A stretch of DNA of 64,000 nt, from the NCBI RefSeq assembly GCF_014201615.1, contig NZ_JACHEU010000003.1:186001-250000 (forward strand), in the 5' to 3' direction. Within the stretch, counting starts at the first letter, position 1. Each line of letters begins with the position of its first letter. The notes under the pieces were generated by a model, which searched no databases, had not been told where the DNA came from, and worked only from the letters and a program-made list of their open reading frames with translations. Made by a program: the position numbers and the translations under genes. Positions 25,893 through 34,535 of the stretch are shown one piece after another. Source of the stretch: Aquamicrobium lusatiense. Lineage in GTDB: Bacteria > Pseudomonadota > Alphaproteobacteria > Rhizobiales > Rhizobiaceae.

Positions 25893-25938
25893 AGCATCTT
25901 GCAGCCAGATGGAAACATCTGGCGTTGCATAAATGCTC
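25890..25938. repeat. Palindromic intergenic element, copy A
   Basis: Begins TAGAGCAT and contains CCAGATG-GAAA-CATCTGG, ending ATGCTC, which pairs with the opening GAGCAT. It aligns over about 46 bases with the reverse strand of 62695-62751, sharing TAGAGCAT, GCAG, GGAA and GAATGC/AAATGC blocks. Looks like a dispersed Rhizobiales palindromic repeat. Confidence 0.55.
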
Positions 25939-26092
25939 CAGCCGCAAATCGGCTGAAGGGTCTGATCTTTCGTCGCGCGGGCTGGCCGTCGGCTGCCCGC
26001 TGGCCTCGCCTTGCCATATGCTCTACAAATCCCGGATCGCCGGTGAACACCGGCCTTATGGCTTTGTCGGCAGGGGAGGCGGCAATCCGGGA

Positions 26093-27118
26093 ATGAGCGA
26101 GCATTTGTTCAGCGTCAACCGGCTCTATGCGCGGGCGGTGATCCAGAGCGCGGACCGGCTGGCGCTGGTTTTGCCGGCAGAGCTGCGCAAGGCGGTGGAG
26201 AACAATGCAAGGCTGCCGCTGACGACGCTCGATGCGCTGTGGGAAGCCTATTGCAGCGCCAGCGCCGATCCGCTGGCGGGCCTGCGCCTCGGCCTCGAAC
26301 TGCATGCCGGCCATCTGGATTGCGCGGGCATGCTGCTGGTGTCCTGCGATACGCTGGGCGAAGCTCTGGAAGAGCTTGGCGAGGTCGCGCCCATCGTCGG
26401 CGAGGGCGGCGAATTCCTGATCGACAGCGAGGGCGATATGGTGACTGTGCGTTACCAGTCGCATCTGGCGCTGCGGCAGGCCGAGCGGGTGGAAGCGGTT
26501 CTGGCCGGCCTGTTGCAGATCAGCACATGGGCAACGGGCGGTGCGTTTCGCCCGGCGGGGCTCAGCTTCACGCATCAGCCGCTGGCGGCGCAGGCGGATT
26601 ATCGTGCGCTGCTGAGCATTCCCGTCAGCTTCGGCCAGCCCTCCAATGCGCTCAGGTTCAGCGCGTCCGCACTGGGCCTGCCGCTCATTCAGGCCAACAG
26701 CACCCTGCGCGAGCATCTGCGCGGCCTGACCGACAAGGTGCTGGCCGAGCTTGGTCACGCCAGCCTTGCGGCCGAGGTGCAGCGCATGATCCGCACCCAT
26801 CCGCGCTGGGGCAAGGAGCGTGTGGCCGAGCGGCTGAATGTCAGCGGCCGGCATCTCAACCGCCGGCTGGCGGAGGAGGGCACATCGTTCAAGCTGCTGC
26901 GCGATGCCAGCCTGCATGCGGTCGCGGTGGAGCAGCTTCGCGGCGACAGCCCGTTGCGCGATGTGGCCGAAAGGCTTGGCTTTTCCGATGAAAGCGCCTT
27001 CACCAGAGCCTTCCGCCGCTGGACCGGCCAGACCCCGGCGAATTTCCGCCGGCAACGGGAATCCACTCCCCGCACCTCCGGCTTTTTTGTTTCCGGCAGC
27101 AGTCCTGCACCGGACTGA
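26093..27118 (+). CDS. AraC-family regulator, VirS/OruR type (Arabinose_bd domain)
   Basis: 341 residues. N-terminal ligand domain (about 15-200) of the Arabinose_bd type, C-terminal AraC HTH (about 230-325: RVAERLNVSGRHLNRRLAEEGTSF and RDVAERLGFSDESAFTRAFRRWTGQTPANFR). ATG 26093 follows GGGAGG with somewhat long spacing; an in-frame ATG at 26020 is an alternative. It follows the FMO/BASS/SDR operon by 200 bases on the same strand and probably controls it, comparable in gene type to VirS beside the mymA operon of Mycobacterium (family knowledge; the parallel is inference). Confidence 0.85.
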   Translation: MSEHLFSVNRLYARAVIQSADRLALVLPAELRKAVENNARLPLTTLDALWEAYCSASADPLAGLRLGLELHAGHLDCAGMLLVSCDTLGEALEELGEVAPIVGEGGEFLIDSEGDMVTVRYQSHLALRQAERVEAVLAGLLQISTWATGGAFRPAGLSFTHQPLAAQADYRALLSIPVSFGQPSNALRFSASALGLPLIQANSTLREHLRGLTDKVLAELGHASLAAEVQRMIRTHPRWGKERVAERLNVSGRHLNRRLAEEGTSFKLLRDASLHAVAVEQLRGDSPLRDVAERLGFSDESAFTRAFRRWTGQTPANFRRQRESTPRTSGFFVSGSSPAPD

Positions 27119-27458
27119 AATAGTGCCGCCATCCGGAAACTTCGCGAGAAATCGGCAAGTGCCACAGCATCGCACCGAAAGGTGGAAACCGCTTTTTAAG
27201 CCGATGCTCCGGCTATAGATCGGATCGTCCCCTGTGTCTTCTGATGGCCCCCGAGCGGCTCCATGTCCCGAGATCGCATCGCCCGCCGCGATTTTCGCGG
27301 CTGCAACCGGCAACCCCATGTCCCGCAACGCTTCGTGAAGACATATGCCGGTCTGCGGGAACCACCGCACAGCACCGGATCGGCTGCGACGGTCTCCTCG
27401 CTTTCCGTTTTGATCTCCGAAAAGCATGTGACCAGCACACTGGCATGCAGTTTTGCGC
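27119..27458. other. Intergenic region before the aminotransferase
   Basis: About 340 bases with no credible gene. Sequence close to its right end holds the promoter-like region at 27459-27482. Confidence 0.4.
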
Positions 27459-27482
27459 TTGACTTAACGTTAAACCTAACCG
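27459..27482 (+). promoter_or_regulatory. Promoter-like TTGACT with TTAACGTTAA palindrome
   Basis: TTGACT (27459-27464) overlaps a perfect 10-bp palindrome TTAACGTTAA (27464-27473), about 90 bases before the aminotransferase. A palindrome directly after a -35-like element suits a repressor or a MerR-type activator such as LiuR; identity not determined. Confidence 0.4.
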
Positions 27483-27522
27483 TATCAAGTCGGCCATGCC
27501 GGTGCTGTGGGAGGAAAGACTC

Positions 27523-27555
27523 ATGGGCGGCTGCGAAATTTTCCTCATGTCATGA
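27523..27555 (+). CDS. Possible 10-codon leader peptide (MGGCEIFLMS)
   Basis: The only good ribosome site here, GGAGGA at 27509-27514, is spaced for ATG 27523, which opens a 10-codon frame whose TGA overlaps the aminotransferase ATG (ATGA, 27552-27555). This arrangement would couple aminotransferase translation to the leader. Small size means the call rests on spacing alone. Confidence 0.35.
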   Translation: MGGCEIFLMS

Positions 27556-28886
27556 AAGCCGATACCATGCCGGATACTCTGCAAAGCACCGTTGACCGTC
27601 AGCGCCAGTACATTGCTGGTGGAACGATGTCGCTGAACCGGGCTATCACGCCCTCGAAGCTGTTCGTGCGGGCGAAGGGCGCTTATCTCTACGATGCCGA
27701 TGGCAACGAATATATCGACTACCATGCCGGCTTCGCGCCCTATCTGTTCGGCCATGGCGATGCGGAGGTGGACGAGGCGGTGATCGCCATGATCCGCTCG
27801 GGCGCCTCGCTGATCGGCGCCGGCACCATGCCGTGGGAGGCCGAGGTCGCCGAGTTGCTGGTCGACTGCGTGCCGGGCATCGAGCAGCTGCAGCTGACCA
27901 GCACCGGCTCGGAGGCGGTGGGCTATGCCCTGCGTCTGGCGCGCGCCCACACCGGCCGCGATGTCGTGGTGGTCATGCAGGGCGGCTACAATGGCTGCTT
28001 CGACTATGTCAGCTACAATCTGATGGACCCGCGCTCCTTCGTCGAGGATCACCGCGAGGGCGATGAATACCCGCTGTCGGTGACCACGGCGGGCGTGCCG
28101 AAGGTGATCGACCAGACCGTGCGCGCCATCGAGTTCAACGATCTGGCGGCGGCCGAGAAGGTGCTGGCGAAGGGCGACGTGGCGGCCATCATCCTGGAGC
28201 CGATCCTGCAGAACATCGGGATCGTCAAGCCGCAGCCCGGCTATCTGGAGGGCCTGCGGGCGCTGTGCGACAAGTATGGCACGGTTCTGATCTTCGACGA
28301 GGTCAAGACCGGCTTCCGCCACGCGCTTGGCGGCTATCAGGCGCTGTCGGGCGTGACGCCCGATCTGTGCACCTTCGGCAAGGCGGTGGCCAATGGCTAT
28401 CCGATGGGCGTCATCGGCGGCAGGCGCGAGATCATGAGCCTGTGCGCGCATCCCGATCCGAAGAAGCGGGTTTCGGTTGCCGGCACCTACAACGGCCATC
28501 CGGTCAACGTGGCGGCGGCGCTGGCCTGCCTGACGCGGCTGAAGACCCGGGAGGCGGAGGTCTATGGCGGGCTGGAGCGTCTGGGCGCGCGGCTTGAGGC
28601 GGGCCTGAAGAGCATCTTCGAAAAACGCAACTACCCGACGACCATCGTGCGTCAGGGCTCTGCCTTTGCCGTCTACTTCATGGACCATGCGCCGGTGAAC
28701 TGGCGCGATGTGGTGATGAACAACGACATGGAGCGCGACATCGCCTATCGCCGTGCGCTGATCGACAATGGCGTGTTCCATTTCCCGGTGGTGACCAAGC
28801 AGGGCTCGATCTCGCTCGCCCACACCGACGCCGACATCGACCGCACCATCGAGATCACCGAAAAGGTCGTCAACTCTCTCGCTTGA
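27552..28886 (+). CDS. Class III aminotransferase (glutamate-1-semialdehyde aminomutase-like)
   Basis: 444 residues. PLP motifs: TSTGSEAVGYALRLAR near 105, IFDEVKTGFR near 240, and FGKAVANGYP with Lys277 as the Schiff-base lysine. The HemL-like branch includes many amino-acid or amino-sugar aminotransferases and aminomutases, so hemL itself should not be assumed. Start ATG 27552 has no own ribosome site and overlaps a possible leader peptide; GTG 27507 and ATG 27567 are alternatives. Ends before a strong bidirectional terminator. Stands alone, opposite the transporter operon. Confidence 0.85.
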   Translation: MKADTMPDTLQSTVDRQRQYIAGGTMSLNRAITPSKLFVRAKGAYLYDADGNEYIDYHAGFAPYLFGHGDAEVDEAVIAMIRSGASLIGAGTMPWEAEVAELLVDCVPGIEQLQLTSTGSEAVGYALRLARAHTGRDVVVVMQGGYNGCFDYVSYNLMDPRSFVEDHREGDEYPLSVTTAGVPKVIDQTVRAIEFNDLAAAEKVLAKGDVAAIILEPILQNIGIVKPQPGYLEGLRALCDKYGTVLIFDEVKTGFRHALGGYQALSGVTPDLCTFGKAVANGYPMGVIGGRREIMSLCAHPDPKKRVSVAGTYNGHPVNVAAALACLTRLKTREAEVYGGLERLGARLEAGLKSIFEKRNYPTTIVRQGSAFAVYFMDHAPVNWRDVVMNNDMERDIAYRRALIDNGVFHFPVVTKQGSISLAHTDADIDRTIEITEKVVNSLA

Positions 28887-28907
28887 GATGACAGCCTGAA
28901 GACGTCG

Positions 28908-28940
28908 AAAAACCCGGCCGGATCATCCGGCCGGGTTTTT
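28908..28940. terminator. Strong bidirectional terminator
   Basis: Perfect 16-bp stem (AAAAACCCGGCCGGAT and complement) around one base, with A and T runs on both sides. Serves the aminotransferase (+) and the Liv-type transporter operon (-). Confidence 0.9.
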
Positions 28941-28984
28941 GTTTGCGGGGCAGGATTTCCCGGAACCCTCTGGCAGGCCCTGTC

Positions 28985-30013
28985 TTATTCGCGCACCATC
29001 GCCCCCGATGTTGCCTGTCCGCGATTGCGGCGCAGGGCGTCGGAGGCCCGCATGACGAGGCTTTCCAGCCCGTTGGGCAGGAACAGGATGGCGAGGATCA
29101 GGATGCCGCCATAGAGCAGGGGCCGCACCTGATCGGCGCCGATGCCGCGCAGAATGACCTCGTCGATGATGGTCAGCGTCACCACGCCGAGGATCGGGCC
29201 ATACCAGCGTGTGGTGCCGCCCACGATGGTCCAGATCAGCACATAGACCATGGTGTTGACGTCGAACTGGTTCGGATTGACGGTGCTCAGGTAATGCGCA
29301 TAGAGCGCGCCGGCGAGACCCGCGAAGAAGGCGGCGACGACGAAGGCAAGCATCCGGTAGCGGAAGGCGTCGACGCCGACCGATTCCGACAGCTTGTCCT
29401 GCCAGTGGATGGCATGGAAGGTCAGCCCGATGCGCGATTTCTCGATCCGGTAGAGAACCCACAGCGACACCAGCACCACCGCCAGCACCAGATAGTAGTA
29501 GTTGGCGGGGTCGTAGAAATCGATGTGGATGAAGCCGAGGTCGATCTCGGGAAAACCCGGAATGCGCTGGATGCCCTTCGGCCCGCCGAACGGATTGGTG
29601 AAGCGCTTCCAGATCAGCCGCAGGATCTCGCCGGCCGCGAAGGAGCCGATGAGGAAGTAAAATCCCTTCATGCGAAACAGCGGAAAGCTCATCAGCGCCG
29701 CCACCAGCCCGGCGACGATGGCGCCTGCTATCATCGCCAGCGGCACTGGAAAGCCGAAGCTCTTGGCGAACAGCGCGCTGGCATAGGCGCCGGAGCCCAT
29801 CATCACCACATGGGCCAGCGACCATTCGCCGGTCAGCGTCTGCAACCGGTAGCTCGCCACGACGAGCACGTTGATGGTGAGCAGCACGAGCAGTTCCTGC
29901 TGCGAGAAGCTGACGACATGCGGGGCCGCGATGAGCAGGGCCGCGAGGATCACGATGCCGGCGATGCCGGCGGCTCCGATGGTGTTTTTCTCAGGCACGT
30001 TCGCGCACTCCAA
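28985..30013 (-). CDS. Liv-type (HAAT) ABC transporter permease, LivM-like
   Basis: 342 residues with about nine hydrophobic helices; motifs SYRLQTLTGEWSLAHVVMMGSGAYASALF and TVNPNQFDVNTMVYVLIWTIVGGTTRWYGP are typical of LivM. Last gene of the tmm-led operon, overlapping the LivH-like gene by 23 bases. Pairs with that protein as the membrane channel. HAAT importers carry branched amino acids, urea, amides or other small solutes; linkage to tmm suggests a methylated amine here (inference). Confidence 0.9.
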   Translation of the reverse strand: MECANVPEKNTIGAAGIAGIVILAALLIAAPHVVSFSQQELLVLLTINVLVVASYRLQTLTGEWSLAHVVMMGSGAYASALFAKSFGFPVPLAMIAGAIVAGLVAALMSFPLFRMKGFYFLIGSFAAGEILRLIWKRFTNPFGGPKGIQRIPGFPEIDLGFIHIDFYDPANYYYLVLAVVLVSLWVLYRIEKSRIGLTFHAIHWQDKLSESVGVDAFRYRMLAFVVAAFFAGLAGALYAHYLSTVNPNQFDVNTMVYVLIWTIVGGTTRWYGPILGVVTLTIIDEVILRGIGADQVRPLLYGGILILAILFLPNGLESLVMRASDALRRNRGQATSGAMVRE

Positions 30014-30857
30014 AAAGGCCCTGCGGCTTGACGACCAGCACGGCCAGCATCAGCAGCAGGCCGACGATGTTGGCGATGACGCCATCGAAGAAGGTCGTGA
30101 CGAAGGTGTGGACGAAGGCATAGAGCACCGCGGCCAGCACCGCGCCTTCCAGACTGCCGATGCCGCCCACGATGATGATGATGAAGGCGGTGACGATGAT
30201 GCCGTGGCCCATGAAGGGGGAGGGCGCGACCAGCGGCGCGGTCATGGCGCCCGCGACGCCGGCAAGGGCCGCGCCGATGAACATGGCGTAGCGCGCTGTC
30301 TGGTTGATCGAAATGCCCTGCAGCGCTGCCGCCTCGCGATCCTGCGCGCAGGCCCTGAGCGCCCAGCCGAATTTGCTGCGCCTGAGAAACAGCCACAGCA
30401 CGGCTAGCAGCACCACGGTCGCGATGATCACATAGAGCCGCTCATAGGTCAGGATCGCGCCGCCGATGGTGAGGCGTCCCTGCGACACCGGCGGCACGGT
30501 CTGGTTGCGCAGGCCGAAGCCGAGCACGGCCAGCGTCTGCAGGATGAGCAGGAAGCCTATCGAGGCGATGAGCCCGCCGAGCGGATTGGTTCGCAGCGGC
30601 CGAAACAGCGCAAGCTCCATCAGCACGCCCAGACATCCGGCGAAGCACAGCCCAAGCCCCACGGCCACCACGAAGGGCAGGCCAAGCCAGGCATAGAAGA
30701 AGACGATGGCATAGGCGCCTGCCATGTAAAGCTCGCCATGCGCGAAGTTGATCACGCCCATGACGCCGAAGATGAGCACCAGTCCGACGGCGACCAGCGC
30801 CATGTAGCTTGCGGCGTAGGAGGCGTTGAACACGGTCTGCAGGAGGAAGTCCGGCAT
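29991..30857 (-). CDS. Liv-type (HAAT) ABC transporter permease, LivH-like
   Basis: 288 residues. Motifs GVMGVINFAHGELYMAGAY near residue 30 and RACAQDREAAALQGISINQTARYAMFIGAALAGVAGAM near 190 are LivH hallmarks. Separated by 70 bases from the binding-protein gene upstream. Works with the LivM-like permease and the two ATPases of the same operon. Confidence 0.9.
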   Translation of the reverse strand: MPDFLLQTVFNASYAASYMALVAVGLVLIFGVMGVINFAHGELYMAGAYAIVFFYAWLGLPFVVAVGLGLCFAGCLGVLMELALFRPLRTNPLGGLIASIGFLLILQTLAVLGFGLRNQTVPPVSQGRLTIGGAILTYERLYVIIATVVLLAVLWLFLRRSKFGWALRACAQDREAAALQGISINQTARYAMFIGAALAGVAGAMTAPLVAPSPFMGHGIIVTAFIIIIVGGIGSLEGAVLAAVLYAFVHTFVTTFFDGVIANIVGLLLMLAVLVVKPQGLFGVRERA

Positions 30858-30927
30858 AGTGTATCCCGTTCTGTCATTCGGTTTCAGGTGAGAGGCTGCC
30901 GGGCCGGCGCGCGGCCCGGCTCAGCAC

Positions 30928-32226
30928 TCAGGTCCGCTGGTTCCACAACAGGCCGAGATCGGACATGTGCTTGAGCAGCAATTCGCTGTTCTTGTCCCAC
31001 CACTCCGGTATCGAACGGAATTCGGCGATCGTGGCCTTGCCGTCGCGGATCACCACGACCGGCCAGTCGCCGACGAGCGCATTGTCGATGCCGAACAGCT
31101 CCTTGCCCCACCAGCGCGCCTCGCCAAAGGCGTGCTTGCCGGTGCCGCCATCCTTCATGGCCGACAGCACCGCATCGGGCTCGATGCTGCCGGCGCGCTG
31201 GGCGGCGTCCGCCCACAGATCGAGGATCGAGGAATATTCCCACGACACCGCCGACCACTCGTTCGCCCCGTAGCGCTTCACATATTCGGCATAGAACTCG
31301 TTCGGCTTCCTGAAGTTGATGCGCGGATCGTTCAGCGCCTGATCGTCGAAATCGGGGAACTGGAAGATGACGCCTTCCATGAATTCCTTCGAGGTGCGCT
31401 CCACGATGCGCTGGTAGAAATCGAGCGTGCAGGAGATGATCTGCCCCTTGTAGCCTTGCTGGAAGGCCTGCTCGCACAGCGGCTGGACATAGTCGGCATA
31501 ACAGGTGTCGAGGCACAATATGTCGGGATTGTTGGCCAGAAGCTGCGTCATGACCGGGGCGAAATCGGTGGTGGCCGGGTCAAAGAACAATGGCGGGCTC
31601 GCCATCTGGATGCCTGCCGCCTCGAATGCGGCGAGATAGGTGGCGACGGAAGGCTTGCCCAGCGCATCGTCCTGCGCGCAGACCACCGCCGTCTTCAGCT
31701 CCGGCCGGTTGGCCGCCAGCCAGTCGACGCCGGTGACGTTGTAGATCGGATGCACCTCGCAGGGCGCGATCAGCGTCTCGGTGTCGGGCGTGAGATCGCT
31801 CGGCAGCAGGGTGGACACCATCATGCCCTGCCGTGCGGCGATTTCCTCGACGCCCGGCCACGAGTTGCCGCCGAGCATCATGATGAACTTGACGTCGTTC
31901 TCGCGGATGAGCTGCGTTGCGCCGGTGCGCGCCTTGCCGGCGTCGTCCTCGTCGTCATAGGAGACGAGCTCGACCTTGTAGGATTGTCCGCCGACCTCGA
32001 TGCCGCCGGCTTCGTTGACCCAGTCGGCCCAGATCCTGCAGCCGTCGAGGCCGGGCTTGCCCCATGCCGCCACGGCGCCCGTCAGCGGGGCCAGAAAGCC
32101 GATTTTGACGACGTTGTCCTGTGCGAAGCTGGCTTTCGGCATGCCGACCACGGGCAGCAGCGCGGCGCTGGCCGCGCCGGTCAGCAAGGTTCGTCTGTTC
32201 AGTGTGATGCTCGATGCAGGCTTCAT
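30928..32226 (-). CDS. HAAT-type periplasmic substrate-binding protein with Tat signal
   Basis: 432 residues. The N-terminus LNRRTLLTGAASAALLPVVG is a twin-arginine signal followed by FAQ cleavage. The mature part is a type I periplasmic fold (VVKIGFLAPLTGAVAAWGKPGLDGCRIWADWVNEAGG, YDDEDDAGKARTGATQLI) as in LivJ, AmiC and urea-binding UrtA. A folded, Tat-exported binding protein is notable but not unique in this family. GGAGGA precedes the ATG. As the specificity component of an operon headed by trimethylamine monooxygenase, it is the protein to test for TMA, TMAO or related ligands. Confidence 0.88.
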   Translation of the reverse strand: MKPASSITLNRRTLLTGAASAALLPVVGMPKASFAQDNVVKIGFLAPLTGAVAAWGKPGLDGCRIWADWVNEAGGIEVGGQSYKVELVSYDDEDDAGKARTGATQLIRENDVKFIMMLGGNSWPGVEEIAARQGMMVSTLLPSDLTPDTETLIAPCEVHPIYNVTGVDWLAANRPELKTAVVCAQDDALGKPSVATYLAAFEAAGIQMASPPLFFDPATTDFAPVMTQLLANNPDILCLDTCYADYVQPLCEQAFQQGYKGQIISCTLDFYQRIVERTSKEFMEGVIFQFPDFDDQALNDPRINFRKPNEFYAEYVKRYGANEWSAVSWEYSSILDLWADAAQRAGSIEPDAVLSAMKDGGTGKHAFGEARWWGKELFGIDNALVGDWPVVVIRDGKATIAEFRSIPEWWDKNSELLLKHMSDLGLLWNQRT

Positions 32227-32365
32227 TGCAGTCTCCTCCGCTTTGCGTTCTGAAAAATAGCTACCGCGTTAGAATCCGGCCGATGCCCGGAAGACGGGCA
32301 AAGCCGGTCATGCTGGCGCGCGATGGCATCGCGCACCCTGTTCCCCTGTCAGAATTCACTCTTGT

Positions 32366-32995
32366 TTATTGGAGGCTGTTTGCCCCGGTATGCGCCTGGG
32401 TATGCACTTGCTCCATGCCCGTGCCTTGCGCCTTGCGGCGGAAACCGAGCAGGATCATCGCTGCCATGAACTTTCGTGGGTCGCTCATCCCTGCGGGGCG
32501 TTCACGATCCCATTGCAGAAGACGTTGTGCCGCTGCGTCGCGGTCGAGCAGTTCGAGGCCGTCCATTGCGCCATGGTCGCGGCGCAGGGCTTCAAGCATG
32601 TCGCGGGCCTTCATGCGCCAGCGCTCTTCGTAGGCGGGCCGATGCAGGCGCTCCATGCGCAGATGAAAGAGCGAGGAGCGCGCCGTGCGCGGCGCGGTCA
32701 TCGTGTCGATCCAGCGGCCACATGAAGCCCAGGCCTGCGCGGCCGACGCCTCGATCCGGCCGCTGGACACGGGCTGCACGACGGCCTGATTGCTCAGGCT
32801 GGCGGCGAGCCTGGGGTCGTTAGGCGGAAATTCCGTGCGCGCCACACGCAGCGCCTGCGCATAGAGTTCGCGCGCCGGTTCCACCTGTCCCTCGGCCAGA
32901 GCGGCAAGGGCGGCTTCCGACAGTTTCTCCCATTGCAGATCGGCTTCGCTCCAGCCGGCGGTGACGAGTTCGGCCAGGGTCCGGGTCTCATGCAC
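32366..32995 (-). CDS. TPR-like protein of unknown function inside the transporter operon
   Basis: 209 residues if it starts at GTG 32995, chosen because GGAGGG lies 9-10 bases upstream and the overlap with the ATPase stop is then short; ATG 33016 is the alternative. The N-terminal third (LSEAALAALAEGQVEPARELYAQALRVARTEFPPNDPRLAASLSNQAVV) looks like one or two tetratricopeptide repeats. The rest is Arg-rich and helical with no known motif. Not a normal HAAT component. Cytoplasmic, as no signal peptide is seen. Function not assigned. Confidence 0.65.
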   Translation of the reverse strand: MHETRTLAELVTAGWSEADLQWEKLSEAALAALAEGQVEPARELYAQALRVARTEFPPNDPRLAASLSNQAVVQPVSSGRIEASAAQAWASCGRWIDTMTAPRTARSSLFHLRMERLHRPAYEERWRMKARDMLEALRRDHGAMDGLELLDRDAAAQRLLQWDRERPAGMSDPRKFMAAMILLGFRRKAQGTGMEQVHTQAHTGANSLQ

Positions 32996-33695
32996 CGAGA
33001 TAGGCCCTCCGCACATGGTCGTTGGTCTTCAGGTCGGTCGCAGCGCCCTCCACGGCCACCGTGCCGATTTCGAGCACATAGGCATAGGAGGCGAGCCGCA
33101 GCGCCAGCCCCGCATTCTGCTCCACCAGCACCACCGGCACGCCGGTCTCGGCAATGTCGGAAACGATGCGCGCCATTTCCTGCACCATCACCGGCGACAG
33201 GCCCATGGAGGGCTCGTCGAGCAGAAGCAGCTTCGGGCCCGACATCAGCGCCCGCCCGATGGCGACCATTTGCTGCTCGCCGCCGGAGAGGGTGCGGGCC
33301 CATTGCGTGCGCCGCTCCTTCAGGCGCGGAAAGCGCTCGAAGATGTCTTCGATGTCGCGTTCGATCTTCGCCGTGTCCTTGCGCAGGAAGGCGCCGATGC
33401 GCAGGTTTTCCTCGACGGTGAGGTCGGGGAAAATCCGGCGGCCTTCCGGCACATGGGCAATGCCGCGCGCCACGATCTTTTCGGCCGGCATGGTGTCGAT
33501 GCGCTCGCCCTCGAAATGGATTTCTCCACCGGAAGGCCGGGCAAGGCCCGAAATGCTGCGCAAGGTGGTGCTCTTGCCGGCGCCATTGGCGCCGATGATG
33601 GTGACGATGCCGCCGGAAGGGACCTGAAGGCTGATGCCTTTCAGGGCCGCCACCTTCTGGTAGTGGACGTGGAGATTGCGGACTTCAAGCAGCAT
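32988..33695 (-). CDS. HAAT ABC transporter ATP-binding protein, LivF-like
   Basis: 235 residues with Walker A GANGAGKST, signature LSGGEQQM, Walker B LLLLDEPSMGLSP and the H-loop region VLVEQNAGLAL, all in the LivF form. Overlaps the LivG-like gene by 11 bases. Forms the ATPase pair with LivG in the cytoplasm. Confidence 0.92.
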   Translation of the reverse strand: MLLEVRNLHVHYQKVAALKGISLQVPSGGIVTIIGANGAGKSTTLRSISGLARPSGGEIHFEGERIDTMPAEKIVARGIAHVPEGRRIFPDLTVEENLRIGAFLRKDTAKIERDIEDIFERFPRLKERRTQWARTLSGGEQQMVAIGRALMSGPKLLLLDEPSMGLSPVMVQEMARIVSDIAETGVPVVLVEQNAGLALRLASYAYVLEIGTVAVEGAATDLKTNDHVRRAYLGA

Positions 33696-34461
33696 CTTCG
33701 TTACGCCCCAGATAAGCTTCGATGACGCGCGGATCGTTGGCGACCTCCTGCGGAGCGCCTTCGGTCAGGAACTGGCCGAAATTCATGACGGTGATGCGCT
33801 CGCACAGGCCCATGACGGCCTGCATGTCGTGCTCGACCAGCATGATGGTGATGTCGCGCTCGGCGCGGATGCGCCGCACATGCTCCATCATCCGCCGTGT
33901 TTCCTCCGGATTCATGCCTGTGAACGGCTCGTCCAGAAGGATCAGCGTCGGATCGGCGGCCAGCGCCACCGCCATGCCCAGCGCCCGCTGGTGGCCGTGC
34001 GGCAGGCTGGAGGCCGGCTCGTTGGCCAGCGCGCCGAGGTCGAACAGCTCCAGCGCTTCATGCGCCTTGCGATCGGCCTCCCTTTCGGTCGGGGCATCAG
34101 CGCCCGTTATGCGTGAGAAGAAGCCGGCGCCGGCGCTGCGATGGCAGCCGACCCGCACATTGTCGATGACGCTGAACTCATGAAACAGGGTGGTGCCCTG
34201 AAACGTCCTGATCAGGCCGCGCTGAGCCAGCCGGCTGGTCTTCAGCCCGGAAACGTCCTCACCCTGATATAGGATCCTGCCGCTCGTTGGCCGGTAATAG
34301 CCGCTGATGAGGCTGAACGTCGTGGTTTTACCGGCCCCGTTGGGGCCGATCAGTCCGTGAATGCTGTTGCGCTTTACGGAAAAGGACAGGTCGTTGACGG
34401 CTGTAAGCCCTCCGAACTTCCTTATGACATTGCGCAGTTCGAGAATAGGTTCGTCGGACAG
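33685..34461 (-). CDS. HAAT ABC transporter ATP-binding protein, LivG-like, with probable CTG start
   Basis: 258 residues when read from CTG 34461: Walker A GPNGAGKTT at residues 39-47, a LivG-type signature LPHGHQRALG, Walker B LILLDEPFTGMNP and VEHDMQAVMGL. The frame is intact from the upstream region through Walker A, but no in-frame ATG, GTG or TTG exists before the motif; the first ATG in frame is at 34158, after Walker A, which would leave a dead fragment. GGGAGG lies five bases before CTG 34461, whose product starts LSDEPILELRNV, the normal LivG N-terminus. So the gene is most likely intact with a rare CTG start, or the base is a sequence error for ATG. It begins 74 bases after tmm. 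Confidence 0.85.
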   Translation of the reverse strand: MSDEPILELRNVIRKFGGLTAVNDLSFSVKRNSIHGLIGPNGAGKTTTFSLISGYYRPTSGRILYQGEDVSGLKTSRLAQRGLIRTFQGTTLFHEFSVIDNVRVGCHRSAGAGFFSRITGADAPTEREADRKAHEALELFDLGALANEPASSLPHGHQRALGMAVALAADPTLILLDEPFTGMNPEETRRMMEHVRRIRAERDITIMLVEHDMQAVMGLCERITVMNFGQFLTEGAPQEVANDPRVIEAYLGRNEDAA

Positions 34462-34535
34462 TGGACCCTCCCATTGGTTACTGTCGTTAAATGCATGCCA
34501 GCGTGGGTTTTCCCATTCGCCGGCATGCCCCGATT

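Noticed and set aside
27552..28886. Naming the aminotransferase hemL
   Set aside because: Resemblance is at family level; no heme genes are nearby and many class III enzymes share these motifs.
33685..34461. livG as a pseudogene or frameshifted gene
   Set aside because: Translating upstream of ATG 34158 in the same frame gives an unbroken LivG N-terminus with Walker A; only the start codon is unusual.
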